A DNA stretch of 64,000 nucleotides from Bacillota bacterium (GTDB lineage: Bacteria; Bacillota; Clostridia; Christensenellales; SZUA-584): contig JAEYOE010000023.1 in assembly GCA_023412005.1 (NCBI GenBank), positions 3,182 through 67,181 of the forward strand. Direction: 5' to 3'. The notes beneath the pieces are model-generated. The model worked only from the letters and a program-made list of their open reading frames with translations. It did not search any database and had not been told where the DNA came from. Numbering within the stretch: the first letter of the stretch is position 1; every line of letters begins with the position of its first letter. Positions 35,019 through 45,072 of the stretch are shown one piece after another. The translations under genes and the position numbers were made by a program.

Positions 35019-35912
35019 CTATTGCTCTGCTAGTTCAGAGTAATTAATCAAATTCCATTTTTTCATCAGCGATTCGAGCGTCCCGTCGTTTTTCATGCCT
35101 TCAAGCGCATCATCCACCGCTTCTGTGAAAAGACCGAGCGCGGTTGGAATACACACGCGGTAATCGTTTGGCATGAAGCGTTCGGGCAGCATCAGCATGC
35201 CGGGCCTGCCAAATTGCGTCAGCGCCGTTTCACTGGCACAAACGGCATCCACAAATCCGTTGCGCAGCGCATCAATCGCCTCCGGGTATGATGCAAATAT
35301 CTTCACGCTCGCTTCAATCTCCAGCTTTTTTAAATAGTCTGACATCAACGTGGCGTTTTCATCCTTTTTTGTATTGCCTTCCTGCGCATGCATCGACCCC
35401 TGAACGATGCCGATGACCCCGCCTGACAGCGCCTGCATGCTTTTTGTTTTGTCCTCCATTACCAAGAATGCGCTGCCGTCCGAAAAATACGGCTTCGAAT
35501 AGGCAACACCGCTGATTTTTAAATATGTCGCCGCGCCCAGCGCAAAATCAACATCACCGCGCTTTAAATAAGCGGTGCGCGTCTCGGTATTCACGTTCAC
35601 ATCGTACTTAATCACTGCGTCGCCGAAAAGGCGGTTGACGAGCTCATCAGACAGATCTTTCTCAAAGCCTTCAAACATGCCCGTTTCCTCGTTGTAGGTA
35701 CAAAGCTTGTTTAAATCTCCCCTTAACCCCACGTTAACAAGGCCTAGGGCGGCCACTTTATCAACAGCATTCTGTTTGCTTGTTTGATGACTTGTAACAG
35801 ATAAAATGAAGAATACAATCGCGGCGACAACCAGCACAATTCCGATGCCGACGATGACTCTTAAATGATTTTGCTTAATGAAAAAAAAGCGTTTCTTTTT
35901 TCTATACCTCAA
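35019..35912 (-). CDS. Membrane-anchored family 3 solute-binding protein, 297 aa
   Basis: A very basic N-terminus (RYRKKKR) and one transmembrane helix (about 15-38) hold a periplasmic-binding-protein type domain: NVGLRGDLNKLCTY, FEGFEKDLSDELVNRLFG, RGDVDFALGAATYLK, GVIGIVQGSMHAQE, PEAIDALRNGFVDAV. Family 3 binds polar amino acids. No permease or ATPase is next to it, and an uncleaved anchor instead of a lipoprotein signal is less usual, so a sensor role is possible. The TTG at 35912 follows AGGAG. A 22-codon upstream frame precedes it. Confidence 0.83.
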   Translation of the reverse strand: MRYRKKKRFFFIKQNHLRVIVGIGIVLVVAAIVFFILSVTSHQTSKQNAVDKVAALGLVNVGLRGDLNKLCTYNEETGMFEGFEKDLSDELVNRLFGDAVIKYDVNVNTETRTAYLKRGDVDFALGAATYLKISGVAYSKPYFSDGSAFLVMEDKTKSMQALSGGVIGIVQGSMHAQEGNTKKDENATLMSDYLKKLEIEASVKIFASYPEAIDALRNGFVDAVCASETALTQFGRPGMLMLPERFMPNDYRVCIPTALGLFTEAVDDALEGMKNDGTLESLMKKWNLINYSELAEQ

Positions 35913-35934
35913 AGCTGTTTGCTCCTGCCGATCA

Positions 35935-36003
35935 TCATAAAAGCCTTCTTGATGATCCCGTGATTTCAACACGGGAGAGGCACATGTCCTCCCCCGTATC
36001 CAT
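35935..36003 (-). CDS. Candidate leader peptide, 22 aa
   Basis: ATG at 36003, seven bases after GAAGGA, encodes a 22-residue peptide ending SSRRLL and stops 22 bases before the start of the solute-binding protein. The same DNA forms several hairpins (GGGAGG/CCTCTCCC, CCCGTG/CACGGG, GATCATC/GATGATC), so translation of the leader could alter RNA folding. It could also be chance. Confidence 0.35.
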   Translation of the reverse strand: MDTGEDMCLSRVEITGSSRRLL

Positions 36004-36218
36004 TGCATATTCCTTCAAGATTAAGCCCCCTCTACACCGTCGTAAAACTGTGCATTTTGAAGGAATACGCTTATATCGCGGATATTGGCATTTACCGCTT
36101 TGTGTACAAATGTCTGTCAAATCGAATTGTACAACATGTGGTATATGAATGCAATAGCCACTACAAAAATTTGTATTCCTTTTGTGAAACTGTTTTTAGT
36201 TTCCGGAGCTATTTCAAA
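36004..36218. other. Spacer between gyrA and the leader frame
   Basis: Contains a weak hairpin GAAACT/AGTTTC (about 36187-36204) beyond gyrA without a T-run. No gene is seen; a -35 like TTGACA lies at about 36114-36119 on the minus strand but lacks a partner -10. Confidence 0.3.
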
Positions 36219-38666
36219 TCATTCGGTCTCATTTTCTTCTTCGTCGTCGTGCGGAACAAGTGCTGCCGATACCACGCGCGTCTCTTCATCCACATTCATC
36301 AGCTTCACGCCCTGCGTATCGCGCCCAAACACGGAAATTTCCCCAACACGCATACGGATGATGACGCCCGCATCATTAATCAGTATGATATCCTCGCTGC
36401 CGTCCACCAAACCGATGGCGCAAAGAATGCCCGTTTTTTCGGTGACCTTGAGCGTTTTGATGCCGATGCCCGCGCGTTTTTGCACCTTGTATTCGGAAAC
36501 CGGCGTCCGCTTGCCATAGCCGTTTTCGGAAATCACCAGCACATCGCAGTCTGCACGCACAATATCCATGCCGACCACCGCGTCTCCCTCGCGCAGCGCT
36601 ACGGCTTTCACGCCCATGGCGGTGCGGCCCATATCGCGCACATCCTCCTCGGTGAACATCACCGACATGCCCTGTGCCGTGCCGATGATCAGTTCGTCCT
36701 TACCGCTCGTTTCGCGCACGCTGATCAGCTCGTCGCCGTCCCGCAAGCCCACCGCAATGAGGCCGCTCTGGCGGATGTTTTTAAACGCGCTGACGGTTGT
36801 CTTCTTAATAAAGCCGTTTTTCGTGGCAATCACAAGCATCGTGTCGTCCGAGAAGTCGGTGATTGGGAACACAGCAGATACCTTTTCGTTCGCATCGAGC
36901 TGCAGCAGATTAACAATGGCCATGCCCTTGGCCGTGCGCCCCGTCTCGGGCAGCTCATAGCATTTGCGGCGGTATACCTTGCCCTGATTCGTAAAGAACA
37001 ACAGATGCGCGTGTGTGGAGGTAACCATCACATGCTCCGCAAAATCCTCCTCACGGGTAGACATTCCGGTAACGCCCTTACCGCCGCGTTTCTGCGTGCG
37101 GTAAGCGTCGGAGCGGATGCGTTTGACATACCCGTAGTGTGTCAGCGTCACCACCATCTCCTCTTCCTGTATCAACTCGTCAAGGTCAATGTCGTCCGCG
37201 CTGAACGTGATTTCGGTGCGGCGCTCGTCGGCATATTTATCTTTTATCTCGAGCATCTCTTCCTTAATGATATCCAGCACCATTTGTGGCGTGGCAAGTA
37301 TCAGCTTTAAGTAGGCGATGCGCTCGAGCAGCTTTTCGTATTCGCTGACGATCTTGTCGCGTTCGAGACCCGTTAAGCGCTGCAGACGCATATCGAGTAT
37401 CGCCTGTGCCTGCTTGTCACTGAGCCCGAAGCGTGCCATAAGGCCGTCTCGCGCAGACGGCACATCTGGCGATTTTTTAATCAGCTCCACAACCTCATCA
37501 ATGTTATCAAGAGCGATGATCAAGCCTTCCAGTATGTGCGCGCGTGCTTCTGCCTTTTCCAAATCAAACTTCGTTCGGCGGATAATCACAACCTTTTGAT
37601 GCTCAAGGTAATGATAGAGCAGCTCTTTAAGGTTCAGCACTTTGGGCTCACCGTCCACCAGCGCAATCATAATGACACCGAACGTATCCTGCATCTGCGT
37701 ATGCTTATAAAGCCGGTTCAAGATCACGTTCGCGTTCACATCGCGTTTTAGTTCAATAACAATGCGCATACCGCGCTTGTCGCTCTCGTCACGGATATCT
37801 GATATGCCCTCAATATGCTTATCCTGCACCAGCTCGGCAATGCGTGTAATCAGCGCCGCTTTGTTCACCTGATACGGTATTTCGTTCACAATTATGCGCT
37901 GACGCCCCGCCTTAAATTCCTCGATCTCGGCCTTGGCACGCACACATATTTTGCCGCGCCCCGTGTGATACGCCTGCGTGATACCGGCCGTGCCCATCAC
38001 AATACCGCCCGTCGGGAAATCCGGTCCCTTTACATGCTGCATCAAATCCTGCACGTCCGCGTCCGGGTCGTCAATCAGGCAAACCGCCGCGTCAATCACT
38101 TCTCCCAAATTGTGCGGCGGAATGTTCGTTGCCATGCCCACCGCGATACCGCCCGAGCCGTTCACAAGAAGGTTCGGGTATTTTGACGGCAGCACTGTGG
38201 GCTGCATCAGCGTTTCGTCGAAGTTCGGGTAAAAATCCACCGTATCTTTTTCAAGATCGCGCAGCAGCTCCATGGAAATATGAGAAAGCCGCGCTTCGGT
38301 GTAACGCATGGCCGCCGGAGAGTCGCCGTCGACACTGCCGAAGTTGCCGTGGCCCGATACGAGCAGATGCCGCGTGGAAAAATCCTGCGCCATACGCACC
38401 ATTGACATATACACCGCCGAATCGCCGTGCGGATGGTATTTACCGAGCACGTCACCCACAATACGCGCGGATTTACGAAACGGCTTGTCCGGTGTGTTGC
38501 CTAGCTCACTCATCGAGTAAAGTATACGCCGGTGCACCGGCTTTAGGCCGTCGCGCACATCTGGCAGCGCACGGTTGATGATAACCGCCATCGCATACGA
38601 GATGAACGACGTCTTCATTTCTTTTTCAATATTAATCGGTTGAATCGCTTTTCTTTTTTCGTCCAA
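36219..38666 (-). CDS. gyrA: DNA gyrase subunit A, 815 aa
   Basis: Cuts and rejoins DNA for negative supercoiling. The catalytic Tyr is Tyr122 (AAMRYTEAR), and the C-terminal beta-pinwheel with repeated GxKR-type blades is complete, including RTQKRGGKGV, the GyrA box. Ser83 of the quinolone region is present, but residue 87 is Met (GDSAVYMSMV), where Asp or Glu is usual. It is 13 bases downstream of gyrB. Confidence 0.97.
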   Translation of the reverse strand: MDEKRKAIQPINIEKEMKTSFISYAMAVIINRALPDVRDGLKPVHRRILYSMSELGNTPDKPFRKSARIVGDVLGKYHPHGDSAVYMSMVRMAQDFSTRHLLVSGHGNFGSVDGDSPAAMRYTEARLSHISMELLRDLEKDTVDFYPNFDETLMQPTVLPSKYPNLLVNGSGGIAVGMATNIPPHNLGEVIDAAVCLIDDPDADVQDLMQHVKGPDFPTGGIVMGTAGITQAYHTGRGKICVRAKAEIEEFKAGRQRIIVNEIPYQVNKAALITRIAELVQDKHIEGISDIRDESDKRGMRIVIELKRDVNANVILNRLYKHTQMQDTFGVIMIALVDGEPKVLNLKELLYHYLEHQKVVIIRRTKFDLEKAEARAHILEGLIIALDNIDEVVELIKKSPDVPSARDGLMARFGLSDKQAQAILDMRLQRLTGLERDKIVSEYEKLLERIAYLKLILATPQMVLDIIKEEMLEIKDKYADERRTEITFSADDIDLDELIQEEEMVVTLTHYGYVKRIRSDAYRTQKRGGKGVTGMSTREEDFAEHVMVTSTHAHLLFFTNQGKVYRRKCYELPETGRTAKGMAIVNLLQLDANEKVSAVFPITDFSDDTMLVIATKNGFIKKTTVSAFKNIRQSGLIAVGLRDGDELISVRETSGKDELIIGTAQGMSVMFTEEDVRDMGRTAMGVKAVALREGDAVVGMDIVRADCDVLVISENGYGKRTPVSEYKVQKRAGIGIKTLKVTEKTGILCAIGLVDGSEDIILINDAGVIIRMRVGEISVFGRDTQGVKLMNVDEETRVVSAALVPHDDEEENETE

Positions 38667-38679
38667 TTTCGTTCACCCC

Positions 38680-40590
38680 TTAAATGTCCAAATTCATCAC
38701 AAGCTTGGCATTCTGTTCAATAAACTCGCGCCTTGGTTCCACCGAGTCACCCATCAGTATCGTGAATATCTCCTCCGCCTCAATCGCGTTCTCAATGGAA
38801 ACCTGCAGCAGTGTCCGGTGTTCGGGGTCCATCGTGGTATCCCAAAGCTGCTCGGGGTTCATTTCGCCAAGACCTTTGTAGCGCTGTATCGCAATGCCCT
38901 CGCGGCCGATTTCGGTGAGATATTTTTCGAGCGCATCGTCGCTGTAGATGTATTTTTCGACCTTGTTCTTAACCACCTTATACAGCGGCGGCTGCGCGAT
39001 GTACACATGCCCGCCGTCGATCAGCTCGCGCATGTAACGGTAAAAGAACGTGAGCATCAGTATGCGGATGTGGCTGCCGTCCACGTCGGCATCTGTCATG
39101 CAGATAATGCGGTTGTACCGGAGCTTGCTGACATCGAACTCCTCGCCGATGCCCGCGCCGAAGGCTGTCGCCATCGTCCGTATCTCGTTGTTGGCCAGCG
39201 CCTTATCCTGCCGCGTTTTTTCCACGTTCAATATCTTGCCTCGCAGCGGCAGTATCGCCTGAAACCGGCGGTCTCTGCCTTGCTTGGCGCTGCCGCCCGC
39301 GCTGTCGCCCTCTACAAGGAATATTTCGCATAGCGACGGATCGCGTTCGCTGCAGTCGGCCAGCTTGCCGGGCAGCGATGCGCTCTCGAGCGCGGATTTG
39401 CGCCTTGTGAGTTCACGCGCCTTTCTCGCCGCCTCGCGCGCGTGCCGCGCAATCAGGCATTTGTTCAATATTTCTTTGGCTACGGCGGGGTTTTCCTCGA
39501 GAAAGTTTTTCAGCCCGTCTGCGAGCGCGCTGTCCACCAGCGGCCTGACCTCGCTGTTCCCCAGCTTGGTTTTGGTCTGCCCTTCAAACTGCGGCTCACA
39601 AATTTTCACGCTGATAACCGCCGTCAGCCCTTCGCGAATGTCTTCGCCCGACAGATTTTCATCTTTTTCTTTAATCATACCAAAGCGCCGTGCGTAATCG
39701 TTCATCACTCGCGTCAGGCCTGATTTAAAGCCCATCAAGTGCGTGCCGCCTTCGTGCGTCGGAATGTTATTCGCGTAAGTAAATATGTTCTCGTTGTACG
39801 TGTCGTTGTACTGCATCGCGATTTCCACGCAGGTGGTATCCTTCTCGGTGCTAAAATAGATCGGTTCTTCGTGCAGCGACACCTTGTTCTTATTGAGGAA
39901 TTTAACGAATGAATTGATACCGCCCTCAAAGCAGTAATCATAATGCTGGTCTTTTCTCTCGTCAGTCATCAATATGCGCACGCCGCCGTTAAGGAACGCC
40001 AGCTCACGCATACGCGCACGCAGCGTATCAAACGCGAAATCCACCGTTTCGAAAATTTCTTCATCCGGCCAGAACTGTATCGATGTTCCCGTGTCGGACG
40101 ATTCGCCGACAACCTTAATATCGCCCTGCGGCTCACCGCGAAGAAACAACATCTCGTATACCTTGCCGTCGCGCTTCACCTGCGCAATCAGCTTCTTTGA
40201 CAGCGCATTGACAACCGACACGCCGACGCCGTGCAGACCGCCCGACACCTTATAGCCGCCGTCTCCGAACTTGCCGCCCGCGTGCAGCATGGTGAGGGCC
40301 ACCTCCAGCGAGGATTTGCCCACCTTGGGGTGAATATCCACCGGAATACCGCGGCCATTATCCACAATCAGCGCACTGCCGTCCGCTTTGATCGTGACTT
40401 CAATTTTATCGCAAAATCCGGCCATCGCCTCATCCACCGAGTTGTCCACCACTTCGTAAACAAGGTGATGCAGCCCGCGCTCATCGGTGGACCCAATGTA
40501 CATTCCGGGTCTTTTGCGCACAGGTTCCAGGCCTTCGAGCACCTGAATCTGCGAGGCATCGTATTGCTGTTCATTTTGATTGCTTGGCAT
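38680..40590 (-). CDS. gyrB: DNA gyrase subunit B, 636 aa
   Basis: ATPase subunit of gyrase. The N-terminal GHKL ATPase has GLEPVRKRPGMYIGS, the Asn-containing EVVDNSVDEAM, and DNGRGIPVDIHPK; the TOPRIM part has EGDSAGGSAKQGRDR, and ILNVEKTR. Length agrees with the form without the Gram-negative insert. Operon order remB-gyrB-gyrA. Confidence 0.97.
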   Translation of the reverse strand: MPSNQNEQQYDASQIQVLEGLEPVRKRPGMYIGSTDERGLHHLVYEVVDNSVDEAMAGFCDKIEVTIKADGSALIVDNGRGIPVDIHPKVGKSSLEVALTMLHAGGKFGDGGYKVSGGLHGVGVSVVNALSKKLIAQVKRDGKVYEMLFLRGEPQGDIKVVGESSDTGTSIQFWPDEEIFETVDFAFDTLRARMRELAFLNGGVRILMTDERKDQHYDYCFEGGINSFVKFLNKNKVSLHEEPIYFSTEKDTTCVEIAMQYNDTYNENIFTYANNIPTHEGGTHLMGFKSGLTRVMNDYARRFGMIKEKDENLSGEDIREGLTAVISVKICEPQFEGQTKTKLGNSEVRPLVDSALADGLKNFLEENPAVAKEILNKCLIARHAREAARKARELTRRKSALESASLPGKLADCSERDPSLCEIFLVEGDSAGGSAKQGRDRRFQAILPLRGKILNVEKTRQDKALANNEIRTMATAFGAGIGEEFDVSKLRYNRIICMTDADVDGSHIRILMLTFFYRYMRELIDGGHVYIAQPPLYKVVKNKVEKYIYSDDALEKYLTEIGREGIAIQRYKGLGEMNPEQLWDTTMDPEHRTLLQVSIENAIEAEEIFTILMGDSVEPRREFIEQNAKLVMNLDI

Positions 40591-40616
40591 GAGTGTCTCC
40601 TTCGTTTATCAAAAAT

Positions 40617-40862
40617 CTAAGATCGAGAACGTTTGTAGAGTGTGGCAGAAGAGATGGGTGAGTAATAAATAAAATATTTCTCAAGAAACCGGGCCACGAT
40701 TACCGATTTGATGTTATACTCTTCAAGAAATATCTGATGGGCACTGTCTTTTAATTTTTTTAAGCAGTTATGTGTGTCGTCATTCGTCATGGCTTCCTTG
40801 TAATCAAGAATCAGTATAATATCCTTGAGTGGCACCATGGCATCTTTGCCGATGTGCAGCAT
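40617..40862 (-). CDS. RemB/YaaB-like DUF370 protein, 81 aa
   Basis: A short protein starting MLHIGKDAMVPLKDIILILDY, the opening of the DUF370 (extracellular matrix regulator RemA) family. In Bacillus yaaB lies directly before gyrB, and the same position is seen here. AGGAGG-type site (GGGAGGTAACAC) supports the start. Function in this organism is inferred only from position and family. Confidence 0.85.
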   Translation of the reverse strand: MLHIGKDAMVPLKDIILILDYKEAMTNDDTHNCLKKLKDSAHQIFLEEYNIKSVIVARFLEKYFIYYSPISSATLYKRSRS

Positions 40863-41085
40863 GTGTTACCTCCCAGCGTGTTTGATTTAAACTCTTCTAT
40901 ATAATATATATTATAGTCTAATTTCTTATCTTTTAAAAGAGCCATTTCAACATTTCACAAACTGCTCATCTTTTATGTGCCGCGTGTGCACTGCCCCTAA
41001 AATTTTATACAGATGGCAGCAGCCCCTGCACCGCCGCAAACACGAACCTTTCTCATTTTCTTGGCACAGCTAGCCGTCTGAATTA
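40863..41085. other. Gene-free spacer upstream of purL
   Basis: Divergent promoter region between remB-gyrBA and purL. I see no purine riboswitch core and no reading frame with a binding site. Confidence 0.4.
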
Positions 41086-41114
41086 TTGCACCCGAACAAA
41101 AAAACATTTATACT
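41086..41114 (+). promoter_or_regulatory. purL promoter
   Basis: TTGCAC (41086-41091), 17-base spacer, TATACT (41109-41114). The leader of about 53 bases includes a small GGGC/GCCC hairpin. Confidence 0.6.
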
Positions 41115-41173
41115 TTAAATATATCAGTTTTTATACGGGCTATCGGCCCATTAAGAAGGAGATTGTACGGAAT

Positions 41174-44100
41174 ATGTCGCAGGTCAGACGCATCTATGTA
41201 GAGAAGAAGGACGGTTTCAATATCGCGGCCAAAAAAGCACTGAGTGATTTTCGCAGCACGCTGGGTAAAAAGGGCCTCAAAGGTGTGCGCATACTGATTC
41301 GGTATGATGTAGAAGGAATGGATGACCAAAGCTTCAACACCGCGCTCAGCACGGTGTTTGCGGAGCCGCCGATCGACACTGTTTTCTTCGGCGATTTTGC
41401 GCATGCTGACGAAGATACCGTGTTTGCGGTAGAGTATCTGCCCGGCCAGTACGACCAGCGTGCAGACAGCGCCGCGCAGTGCTGTGAGCTCGCGGTACGA
41501 TGCGAGCGTCCCGCCGTTCGGTGTGCAACGGTTTATGTGCTCTCGGGCGTAACGGCACAGGATGCCGATGACATTAAGAACTATGTGATCAACCCGGTTG
41601 AATCGCGCGAGGCCTCGTTCGCGCTTCCCGAAACACTGGCTGAAATGCTGCCTGAGCCGCCTGATGTGCCCGTGCTTCACGGATTTACCGCGCTTAACGA
41701 CAATGGCCTTAGCGCTATGCTCAGCGACTACGCACTCGCGATGAGCTTTGATGACTTAAAGTTTGTACAGGCCTATTTCGGCAATGACGAACACCGCGAC
41801 CCTACACTCGCGGAACTGCGCGTGATTGATACCTACTGGTCGGATCACTGCCGCCATACCACGTTTTTAACACGGCTCGACAACGTGACGTTTGACGACG
41901 ATGCGCTGCAGGCCAAAGCCATTTACAAAGACTATTTAAAGGCACGCAAAGCCGTTTACGGCGACCGTGAAAAAGACATCTGCCTGATGGACCTCGCCAC
42001 GCTGTACGCCAAGGAAGCCAAAAAACAGGGGCTGATGGCTGGTTTTGACGAATCCGACGAGATCAACGCGTGCTCGATACGCGAAACCGTTTTGGTTGAC
42101 GGCAAACCTCAGGATTACCTGATTATGTTTAAAAACGAGACGCACAACCACCCCACCGAGATCGAACCGTTCGGCGGCGCGGCCACGTGCCTCGGCGGCG
42201 CGATTCGCGACCCGTTGTCGGGCCGCTCGTATGTGTATCACGCGATGCGCGTGACAGGCAGCGGCGACCCGCGTGAACGCATCGAAGACACACTGCCCGG
42301 CAAGCTGCCGCAGCGTAAAATCAGCCGCGGTGCGGCCGAGGGGTATTCCTCCTACGGCAACCAGATCGGCCTCGCGACGGGGCTGGTAGACGAAATTTAT
42401 CACGACGGTTACAAGGCAAAGCGCATGGAGATCGGCGCGGTGGTGGGCTCTGCCCCCGCCGATAACGTGGTGCGCCAAACACCGCAGCCCGGGGATTACA
42501 TATTGCTGCTCGGCGGTGCGACAGGCCGTGACGGCTGCGGCGGCGCAACGGGCTCCTCCAAAGCGCACGACAAGCAGTCGATCGACGTGTGCGGTGCGGA
42601 GGTGCAAAAGGGCAACCCATTAACCGAGCGCAAACTGCAGCGGCTTTTCCGTAATAGCGAGTTCTCGCGCCGTATCAAACGCTGCAACGATTTCGGCGCG
42701 GGCGGCGTTTGTGTGGCCATCGGCGAGCTGTCTGACGGCGTTTGCGTGAACCTTGACCTCGTCCGTAAAAAATACGAAGGGCTTTCGGGCACGGAGCTCG
42801 CGATTTCCGAAAGCCAGGAACGCATGGCGGTGGTGATAGACCCGAAGGATTTGGACGCGGTTCTCGCTCTCGCGGCGCAGGAAAATCTGCACGCGGCCAA
42901 AGTGGCCGAAGTGACCGATGCGGGGCGTATGCAGCTGCTGTGGCACGGCAAGCCCATCGTCTCGATCTCCCGCGCTTTTTTAGACACAAACGGCGCCACA
43001 GCCACAGCCGAGGCGCACATCTCCGGTTTGCAAACAGACAAACTTTTCAGCGAACCGTTTACCGGCTCGCTTTCGAAGCGACTCGGCGCGATGATGAGTG
43101 ATTTGAATATCTGCTCCAAAAAGGGGCTGATAGAGATGTTCGATTCAACGATCGGCGCATCGTCAGTGGTGATGCCGCTCGGCGGTACTAACGGTATCAC
43201 GCCAATGCAGGCGATGGCGGCGAAAATCGCGGCAGACGGTGAATGCGACACGGCCACGCTGTTCTCATACGGTTTTGACCCGTATATGATGGAAAAAAAC
43301 CCGCTGCTCGGCGCTGTTTATTCGGTGGTGCTGTCTCTTGCGAAGCTGACGGCGACAGGCGGCGACGCGTCGCGCGCGTGGCTCACTTTTCAGGAATATT
43401 TCGAACGCATGCGCACGAAGACAAGCTGGGGCAAGCCGCTGGCGGCGCTGCTCGGCGCGTGGTGGGCGCAGCGAAATCTCGGTACGCCCGCGATCGGCGG
43501 TAAGGATTCAATGTCCGGTACTTTCGAGAACATCCACGTACCGCCCACACTCGTCTCGTTCGCACTCTGCACGCAGAACAGTGCGCATGTGATTTCCCCC
43601 GAATTTAAAAAGGCGGGCAGCAGCATATACCGCGCGCGCATTCGGCGAGGTGAAGACGGCATGCCCGATTTTGAAAGCATAAAAAGTGTTTACGCCCAGG
43701 TGCTTAAAGGGATTGTCGGCGGCAAAATAACCGCAGCCTGTGCGGTGGAGCGCGGCGGCATTCTCGCCGCTGTTGCCAAAATGGCGTTCGGCAATGGCAT
43801 CGGCGCGCGCCTGAACACGTATAACCTCGATGAACTGAGCCAAAAGGCGTACGGCGATATCATACTCGAAGGCGACGGGCTGAATTTTGAATTGATCGGC
43901 CAGACCGGCGGGGCAAGCCTCAGCGTCGGCGCTGAGTCGGTTGCGCTCGATGAATTGATGACGACGTACGAAAGCACGCTCTCAGGCGTGTTCCCTGTGC
44001 ATGCGCATACGCCGGGCGACGCGCCGGACAAGCTTTTCACCGCCGAATCTATCCACATCTTCACCGGCAAATGCGGACAGCCGCGCGTTTTTATTCCGGC

Positions 44101-44869
44101 GTTTCCGGGCACCAACTGCGAGTACGATTCGGCGAACGCGTTTAACCGCGCGGGCGGCATCGCACATCCGTTTGTGATACGCAATCTCTCCGCAACAGAT
44201 ATTGAGTTCAGCATCAGCGAGATTGTGAAGCGTATCAGCGAAAGCCAGATTATCATGTTCCCCGGCGGCTTCTCGGGCGGCGACGAACCGGACGGCTCCG
44301 GCAAATTCATTGCGGCGCTGTTCCGCGAACCGCGCGTGAAGGACGCGGTGCTGAATCTGCTCAGCCGGGATGGGCTGATACTCGGCATTTGCAACGGATT
44401 TCAGGCGCTGATTAAGCTGGGGCTCGTGCCGTATGGTGATATCCGCGACATGACGGAGATGAGCCCGACCCTAACGTTCAACACGATCGGCCGCCACGTG
44501 TCACAGGCCGTGCGCACGCGTATCGTGTCGAACAAGTCGCCGTGGTTGATGCACTGCCGGCCCGGCGATATCCACACAGTGGCGGTGTCGCACGGCGAAG
44601 GTCGGTTTGCGGCACGCCTTGACGAAGCGACGGCACTGTTTGAAGCGGGGCAGGTGGCCACGCAGTATGTAGATGCTGCGGGCAAGCCGACGATGGGCAA
44701 CGGAAACCCGAACGGATCGCTGCTGGCTGTGGAAGGGCTGCTCTCGCCCGACGGACGCGTGTTCGGAAAAATGGCGCACAGCGAGCGGTTTACAAAAAAC
44801 ACGCTCAAGAACGTCCCCGGTGAAAAGGATCAGCGGATATTTGAGAGCGGCGTGAAGTATTTCCTGTAA
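41174..44869 (+). CDS. purL: Phosphoribosylformylglycinamidine synthase, single-chain, 1231 aa
   Basis: Fourth step of purine synthesis in one polypeptide, as opposed to the three-part PurL/PurS/PurQ set of Bacillus. The N-terminal PurS-like part is followed by the synthase with FKNETHNHPTEIEPFGGAATCLGGAIRDPLSGRSYVYHAMRVT, and the C-terminal glutamine amidotransferase has FPGTNCEYDSANAF and the Cys of GICNGFQALIKLG, with catalytic His/Glu later. Length agrees with the Clostridia long form. No other pur gene adjoins it; purA lies 5 kb away. Confidence 0.95.
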   Translation: MSQVRRIYVEKKDGFNIAAKKALSDFRSTLGKKGLKGVRILIRYDVEGMDDQSFNTALSTVFAEPPIDTVFFGDFAHADEDTVFAVEYLPGQYDQRADSAAQCCELAVRCERPAVRCATVYVLSGVTAQDADDIKNYVINPVESREASFALPETLAEMLPEPPDVPVLHGFTALNDNGLSAMLSDYALAMSFDDLKFVQAYFGNDEHRDPTLAELRVIDTYWSDHCRHTTFLTRLDNVTFDDDALQAKAIYKDYLKARKAVYGDREKDICLMDLATLYAKEAKKQGLMAGFDESDEINACSIRETVLVDGKPQDYLIMFKNETHNHPTEIEPFGGAATCLGGAIRDPLSGRSYVYHAMRVTGSGDPRERIEDTLPGKLPQRKISRGAAEGYSSYGNQIGLATGLVDEIYHDGYKAKRMEIGAVVGSAPADNVVRQTPQPGDYILLLGGATGRDGCGGATGSSKAHDKQSIDVCGAEVQKGNPLTERKLQRLFRNSEFSRRIKRCNDFGAGGVCVAIGELSDGVCVNLDLVRKKYEGLSGTELAISESQERMAVVIDPKDLDAVLALAAQENLHAAKVAEVTDAGRMQLLWHGKPIVSISRAFLDTNGATATAEAHISGLQTDKLFSEPFTGSLSKRLGAMMSDLNICSKKGLIEMFDSTIGASSVVMPLGGTNGITPMQAMAAKIAADGECDTATLFSYGFDPYMMEKNPLLGAVYSVVLSLAKLTATGGDASRAWLTFQEYFERMRTKTSWGKPLAALLGAWWAQRNLGTPAIGGKDSMSGTFENIHVPPTLVSFALCTQNSAHVISPEFKKAGSSIYRARIRRGEDGMPDFESIKSVYAQVLKGIVGGKITAACAVERGGILAAVAKMAFGNGIGARLNTYNLDELSQKAYGDIILEGDGLNFELIGQTGGASLSVGAESVALDELMTTYESTLSGVFPVHAHTPGDAPDKLFTAESIHIFTGKCGQPRVFIPAFPGTNCEYDSANAFNRAGGIAHPFVIRNLSATDIEFSISEIVKRISESQIIMFPGGFSGGDEPDGSGKFIAALFREPRVKDAVLNLLSRDGLILGICNGFQALIKLGLVPYGDIRDMTEMSPTLTFNTIGRHVSQAVRTRIVSNKSPWLMHCRPGDIHTVAVSHGEGRFAARLDEATALFEAGQVATQYVDAAGKPTMGNGNPNGSLLAVEGLLSPDGRVFGKMAHSERFTKNTLKNVPGEKDQRIFESGVKYFL

Positions 44870-44890
44870 ACGCTCATAAGGCAATAACTC

Positions 44891-44918
44891 AAAGGCGGGT
44901 TGTCCCCGCCTTTTTTTG
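44891..44918 (+). terminator. Terminator after purL
   Basis: AAAGGCGGG and CCCGCCTTTTTTT arms with a five-base loop. Confidence 0.93.
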
Positions 44919-45072
44919 TTATCGATGTGTGTTTTTAGCTGTGATCAGTGGTATTGATGTTCTATTTATAAAGGTATTATATGGTATATCCGTAGCATGC
45001 AGCCGTCCCCGCTGTTATAATATATTTACATCTTATGGCAAGATATAATTGAACCATGTTAAGGAGGCTGAC

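Noticed and set aside
36003..37310. 435-codon plus-strand frame opposite gyrA
   Set aside because: It is His- and Arg-rich shadow coding antisense to gyrA.
40863..41173. Purine riboswitch before purL
   Set aside because: No TATA-framed aptamer core or paired loops of the purine class are visible in the leader.
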